Below are positions 7,286 through 10,449 of a DNA stretch of 10,449 nt, piece after piece. The stretch is from an uncultured Lachnospiraceae bacterium (GTDB lineage: Bacteria > Bacillota > Clostridia > Lachnospirales > Lachnospiraceae): positions 1 through 10,449 of the forward strand of contig CACXEL010000325.1 in the NCBI GenBank assembly GCA_902766655.1, in the 5' to 3' direction. The notes below the pieces were generated by a model. It was given only the letters and a program-made list of their open reading frames with translations, made no database searches and was not told where the DNA came from. Positions within the stretch are counted from its first letter, which is position 1. Each line of letters starts with the position of its first letter. Made by a program: the position numbers and the translations under genes.

Positions 7286-8368
7286 ATGAAGAAAAAAGTG
7301 TTCGTATATATACTCAAGGCTTTCATTTTCAGCCTGCTTCTCGTCTGTCTCCTGGTCCACTACTCCTATGCGGTCCGGCCGGAGCTCTCCCACACCCGGA
7401 GGAACATCAACGGTTACTATGCCGAGCCCAGGAACTCCCTGGACGTGGTGTTCGTTGGGTCCAGCGGCACCATGTCGGCCTTTCTCCCGGTCATCGCCTA
7501 CCGGGATTTCGGTTTCGCCTCCTACAATTTCTGCACCAACGAGACCGCCTATGAGGCCTTCCCCTACTGTGTCAAGGAGGCCCTGAAGACGCAGAAGCCC
7601 GACGTGCTCATGATCGATATCAAGACCCTGGTCAGGCCCTGCTCCATCAACGGCATGCTGGCGAACAACGAGGAGGGCAATATCCGCTTCAACACGGATG
7701 CCTTCAAATGGTCGCCGGACCGGTTGGAATTCATGTGGCGTTTCCTTCCGCACACCTCCGACTATCTTCCCTACTTCTTCGATATTCTCAAGTACCACGA
7801 TCAGCCCTTCGACCCGGCCAACTGGGACTGCGCCGACCACTTCATCAACCGGGGCTTCAATTTCCTGGGCTGGGGCCATGACATTTCCTACCTGGACATG
7901 ACGGACGAAGTCCTTCCGGTCTCCGAAGGTGTGGAAAACGCCTTCAATGAGATCGTCGAGATCTGCCGCAACGCTGACCCCGACGTCCAGGTCGTTTTCT
8001 TCTACTATCCCTACGCCGGTCCCGTCGCCTACACGGACACGCCTCTCGAGTTCGTCAACTATCTGGGCCAGCGCACCGAGGAGGAAGGCTTTACCTTCCT
8101 GAACTGCCTGGACTACTTTGACGAGTTCGATTTTGACGTTGAACGGGACTACTGGAACAACGGTCACTGGAGCATCAACGGTGCGGAGAAGATCACTGCC
8201 TGGATGGGTGCCTATCTGACGGAGCACTACGATCTTCCCGACCACCGCGGCGATGCTGCCTACTCGCAGTGGGAGGCCGACATCGCGCCATTCGAGGAGC
8301 TTTGCCGCGCCGAGCACGAAAAGGTCAGCGGTTATATCAACGCCTATCTCGCCACCAAAGAGAGCTGA
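7286..8368 (+). CDS. Membrane-anchored SGNH-type protein (DltD/AlgX-like), surface polymer acylation
   Basis: A 360-residue protein with a Lys-rich start and one hydrophobic segment (about 7-29), so probably anchored in the membrane with its domain outside. It shows a GSS motif at 58-60 (LDVVFVGSSGTM), where S60 would be the nucleophile of an SGNH hydrolase. A SYNF segment (79-82) and KPDVLMIDIKTLV (104-116) follow, as in DltD-like and AlgX/AlgJ-like proteins. The C-terminal catalytic block is WNNGHWSINGAEKI (290-303), with H294 as the probable histidine. The usual Asp three residues before it is Asn (N291), so activity may be changed or the acid supplied elsewhere. GGAG lies nine bases before the ATG. 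It precedes an MBOAT acyltransferase gene, so a role in transferring an acyl group to a surface polysaccharide or teichoic acid is inferred. Substrates are unknown. Confidence 0.78.
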   Translation: MKKKVFVYILKAFIFSLLLVCLLVHYSYAVRPELSHTRRNINGYYAEPRNSLDVVFVGSSGTMSAFLPVIAYRDFGFASYNFCTNETAYEAFPYCVKEALKTQKPDVLMIDIKTLVRPCSINGMLANNEEGNIRFNTDAFKWSPDRLEFMWRFLPHTSDYLPYFFDILKYHDQPFDPANWDCADHFINRGFNFLGWGHDISYLDMTDEVLPVSEGVENAFNEIVEICRNADPDVQVVFFYYPYAGPVAYTDTPLEFVNYLGQRTEEEGFTFLNCLDYFDEFDFDVERDYWNNGHWSINGAEKITAWMGAYLTEHYDLPDHRGDAAYSQWEADIAPFEELCRAEHEKVSGYINAYLATKES

Positions 8369-8499
8369 CAGAGGACGGCTTTCACCAGCCGATCCTGGAC
8401 CTGCTGCCCGACATCGCTCCGCCCTCCGCGCAGACCGACGCAGAAATGTCGTCCGCGGACTGGAAGAGTCCGACTTTCACATCTCCGGGGGAGAACACT

Positions 8500-10107
8500 A
8501 TGCCCTTATTTTCCATCAGATTTTTTATCTTTCTGGTCATCACCTTTATTCTATACTACACGCTGCCCAAGCGCTTCCAGTGGATGGTCCTGCTCTCGTC
8601 CAGCATCGTCTTCTACTATCTGGGCGGAGGACTGAAGGCCGGTGTCTTCATAACCACGACCATCCTTACCACCTTCTACGGCGCCAGGCGGATGGACGAT
8701 ATCGCAGCCGCCCACGCAGCTGCCCTGAAAAATGCGGACAAGCCCCTGGACCGCGAAGCCAAAAAGGCCCTGAAGGCCAAGATGATGGACCGCAAGAAGC
8801 GCGTCCTCAGGCTGGTCCTTCTCCTCAACTTCGGCATTCTCGCAGTCCTCAAGTACAGCAGCTTCGTGGTCGGGAACGTGAATGCGGTGGCCGGCCGGAT
8901 AGCCCCCGGCTTCGCAATCCCGCAGCCACGCTTTCTCCTCCCCCTCGGCATCTCCTTCTATACCTTCCAGACCATGGGGTACCTGATCGACGTCTACCGC
9001 GGCACCGTGAAAGCGGACAGAAATCTTTTCCAGTTCGCCCTCTTCGGTTCTTATTTCCCCCAGATCCTCCAGGGTCCCATCGGCCAGTACGGTGCGCTGG
9101 CGCCGCAGCTCTACGCTGAGCACACCTTTGACCCGGTCCGTTTCCGGAAGGGCTTCCTCCGGATCCTCTGGGGATACTTCAAATATGTGGTCATCGCGGA
9201 GAGAGCAGGCATCCTGGTGAAGGCCATCGTAGACGGCTTTGACGCGGGCAATTACCGCGGCCTTACCGTATTTCTGGGCGTCTTCTTCTACGGCATCCAG
9301 ATGTACGGAGACTTCTCGGGCGGCATCGACATCGTGCTGGGCGTCTCCGACCTCTTCGGCATCACCATGATGGAGAACTTCATCCAGCCCTTCATGGCCC
9401 GGTCCGTCTCCGAATTCTGGCAGAGATGGCATGAATCCCTGGGGCACTGGATGGAAACCTACATCTTCTACCCGGTCGCTCTCTCCAAAACCTTCTCCAA
9501 AATGCAGAAATTCCTCCGCGCCAAGATCGGCCCCTACTACGGCAAGACGCTGCCCACCTGCCTGGCCTCGGTGATCGTCTTCCTGACCGTCGGTATCTGG
9601 CACGGCGCGGCCTGGAAGTACGTCTGCTTCGGTCTCTACCACGGCATCCTGGTATCGGCAGACACGCTCTTTGCCAAGCAGTTCGAATCCTCGAGAAAAT
9701 TCCTCCACATTGACGTGGACTCCTTCTCCTGGCGCCTCTTCCAGATGATCCGCACCACCTTCCTCATCACCATAGGCCGCTATTTTGACTGCGCGATCAG
9801 CGCCGGGACAGCTTTCCGCATGCTCCTGACCACCTTCCGGGACTTTGATCCGGGCGTACTCTTCGACGGCTCCCTCCTTACGCTGGGTCTGGACGGCAGG
9901 CAGTTCCTGATTCTCCTCTTCACCCTTCTCATCCTGCTCACGGTGGACATCATCAACTACCGTGGCACCATCTGCCGCGACGTCTTCGCGGTCCAGGGCA
10001 TCGTCTTCCGCTGGCTCCTCTACCTTGCGGCCATCTTTGTCATCATGCGCTTCGGCGTCTATGGACCGGGCTTTGACGTATCGACCTTTATATACCAGGG
10101 CTTCTGA
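8500..10107 (+). CDS. MBOAT-family O-acyltransferase (DltB/AlgI-like)
   Basis: Polytopic membrane acyltransferase of 535 residues. It begins MPLFSIRFFIFLVITFI, with helices about 5-21, 28-43 and 45-60, then a Lys/Arg-rich cytoplasmic loop (62-103) and a second helical block. MBOAT hallmarks are LPLGISFYTFQTMGYLIDVYRG (147-168), the FPQILQGPIGQY segment (186-197), FWQRWHESLGHW (306-317) and the catalytic-type histidine H368 in GIWHGAAW (365-372). Members pass an acyl group across or at the membrane to a surface polymer. The open frame extends upstream to 8269, overlapping the previous gene. I chose the ATG at 8500 because GGGGGAG precedes it by six bases and the family N-terminus starts there; an ATG at 8446 has no ribosome site. 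The 131 bases after the SGNH gene hold only a small stem (CGGACT / AGTCCG, 8456-8472). Co-transcription with the SGNH gene is likely. Confidence 0.92.
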   Translation: MPLFSIRFFIFLVITFILYYTLPKRFQWMVLLSSSIVFYYLGGGLKAGVFITTTILTTFYGARRMDDIAAAHAAALKNADKPLDREAKKALKAKMMDRKKRVLRLVLLLNFGILAVLKYSSFVVGNVNAVAGRIAPGFAIPQPRFLLPLGISFYTFQTMGYLIDVYRGTVKADRNLFQFALFGSYFPQILQGPIGQYGALAPQLYAEHTFDPVRFRKGFLRILWGYFKYVVIAERAGILVKAIVDGFDAGNYRGLTVFLGVFFYGIQMYGDFSGGIDIVLGVSDLFGITMMENFIQPFMARSVSEFWQRWHESLGHWMETYIFYPVALSKTFSKMQKFLRAKIGPYYGKTLPTCLASVIVFLTVGIWHGAAWKYVCFGLYHGILVSADTLFAKQFESSRKFLHIDVDSFSWRLFQMIRTTFLITIGRYFDCAISAGTAFRMLLTTFRDFDPGVLFDGSLLTLGLDGRQFLILLFTLLILLTVDIINYRGTICRDVFAVQGIVFRWLLYLAAIFVIMRFGVYGPGFDVSTFIYQGF

Positions 10108-10282
10108 CGGCGCCCTTTTCAAGTAGTTCGGGGCAGGAACGGGCTGCATCGACAGACGTTCATCCTCATCCGCTGCAGTCTTTAAAGGCAGGCAGTTCCG
10201 AAATATCCGCCGCTCAGCCCTGCCAACGGGGGCGAAGACAAAAAAATAAAACCATGTATCTTCCTGTAGCATTTGCGGACAA

Positions 10283-10295
10283 TATAGTATACAAT
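10283..10295 (+). promoter_or_regulatory. Possible promoter of the carrier-protein gene
   Basis: TATAGT (10283-10288) and TACAAT (10290-10295) each match five of six positions of the -10 consensus, but no -35 better than TTCCTG (10261-10266) is found at suitable spacing. The start would be about 45-50 bases before the carrier-protein ATG. Confidence 0.35.
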
Positions 10296-10307
10296 GAGCA
10301 GGAACTC

Positions 10308-10322
10308 GCAGCCGGTGGCTGC
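10308..10322 (+). other. Leader hairpin before the carrier-protein gene
   Basis: GCAGCC (10308-10313), loop GGT, GGCTGC (10317-10322): a perfect 6-bp GC-rich stem. It ends 11 bases before the GAGG ribosome site (10334-10337). If transcription starts at the -10 cluster just upstream, this hairpin is at the very 5' end of the mRNA and may stabilise it. With no T run after it, it is not a terminator. Confidence 0.4.
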
Positions 10323-10345
10323 ATAAGAAAAAAGAGGTAATTAGT

Positions 10346-10449
10346 ATGGACGAATTGATGGAGATTCTTGAGAGCACAAAACCGGATGTGGATTTTGCCA
10401 CCGAAAAGGGCCTCATCGACAACAACATTCTCGATTCCTTCGATATCAT
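10346..10449 (+). CDS. Acyl carrier protein (DltC-like), cut by the window edge
   Basis: The first 34 codons of a small carrier protein. The stretch GLIDNNILDSFDI carries the phosphopantetheine attachment motif DSFD, with S31 as the modified serine. In DltC the same region reads EEGLLDSFG, so the match to the D-alanyl carrier type is good in both position and wording. Such a protein is loaded with an acyl or amino-acyl group by an AMP-forming ligase and hands it to an MBOAT partner. The gene for that partner ends 238 bases upstream. AGAGG ends eight bases before the ATG. Helices 2-4 are beyond the window. The neighbourhood supports a Dlt-type acylation role, but a general carrier protein for another pathway is not excluded. 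Confidence 0.82.
   Translation, partial: MDELMEILESTKPDVDFATEKGLIDNNILDSFDI

Larger units (their letters stand above)
10108..10345. other. Non-coding gap before the carrier-protein gene
   Basis: No gene is supported in these 238 bases. I see no convincing terminator after the MBOAT stop: the only T run follows GGCGCC without a real stem. The second half becomes AT-rich and contains a -10-like cluster (10283-10295) and a compact hairpin (10308-10322). Transcription may continue from upstream, start anew here, or both. Confidence 0.5.

Noticed and set aside
6953..7289. Two small open frames (74 and 80 codons) in the gap after the importer
   Set aside because: They run through the terminator or the promoter region, have no ribosome site, and give Ser/Pro/Arg-rich sequences without recognisable features.
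8269..8499. N-terminal extension of the MBOAT protein by 77 residues
   Set aside because: It would overlap the SGNH gene by about 100 bases, has no ribosome site and lacks MBOAT features. The ATG at 8500 has GGGGGAG in front and starts with the family's first membrane helix.
8551..10449. A 632-codon open frame on the minus strand across the MBOAT and carrier genes
   Set aside because: It is opposite two recognisable genes. Strong preference for C-ending codons removes TTA, CTA and TCA from the plus strand and so removes stops on the other strand. The product is rich in Asp/Glu/Val/Gly and has no recognisable motif.

Overview
The window looks like a piece of a Gram-positive Firmicute chromosome, most likely a GC-rich clostridium of the Lachnospiraceae type. 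The grounds are a lipoprotein-type sugar-binding protein with a lipobox, a YesM/YesN-type two-component pair, LplB/YtcP-type permeases without an ATPase, strong AGGAG-type ribosome binding sites, and a DltC-like carrier protein. The family assignments come from reading motifs in the translations. No database search was possible, so the taxon is an inference.

Left part (1-3157, minus strand): a sensor histidine kinase and its AraC-type response regulator. They are transcribed leftwards from a good-looking promoter at about 3192-3221. The regulator runs off the left edge, so its DNA-binding domain is outside the window. An unusually long gap of 197 bases separates the two genes.

Middle part (3327-6919, plus strand): a divergently transcribed three-gene carbohydrate ABC importer, made of a substrate-binding lipoprotein and two permeases. 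A perfect 14-bp hairpin lies between the binding protein and the first permease, and a rho-independent terminator closes the operon. No ATPase is encoded, as is usual for CUT1 importers that share an MsmX-type ATPase. The divergent layout suggests that the two-component pair senses an extracellular sugar or related signal and activates the importer. The 169-bp control region carries repeated TTCACA and ATTCCGG words that are candidate regulator sites.

Right part (7286-10449, plus strand): after a 272-bp non-coding stretch with its own promoter come a membrane-anchored SGNH-type protein (DltD/AlgX-like), an MBOAT acyltransferase (DltB/AlgI-like) and, after another 238-bp gap with a possible promoter, the start of a DltC-like acyl carrier protein. 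Together they resemble a Dlt-type machine. In such a machine an acyl group carried on the carrier protein is passed through the MBOAT protein to the outside, and the SGNH protein helps place it on a cell-surface polymer. The acyl group, the acceptor and the activating ligase cannot be read from this window. The terminator at 6984-7013 separates this locus from the importer, so a functional link between the two is unproven.

Coding sequences strongly prefer C-ending codons, most of all in the importer genes. This leaves very long stop-free frames on the opposite strand, which I treat as shadows. I found no rRNA, tRNA, CRISPR array, insertion sequence or phage gene. I did not find a clearly undescribed system. 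The most interesting points are the acylation locus, with an apparent Asp-to-Asn change in the SGNH protein, and the repeat-rich divergent control region.
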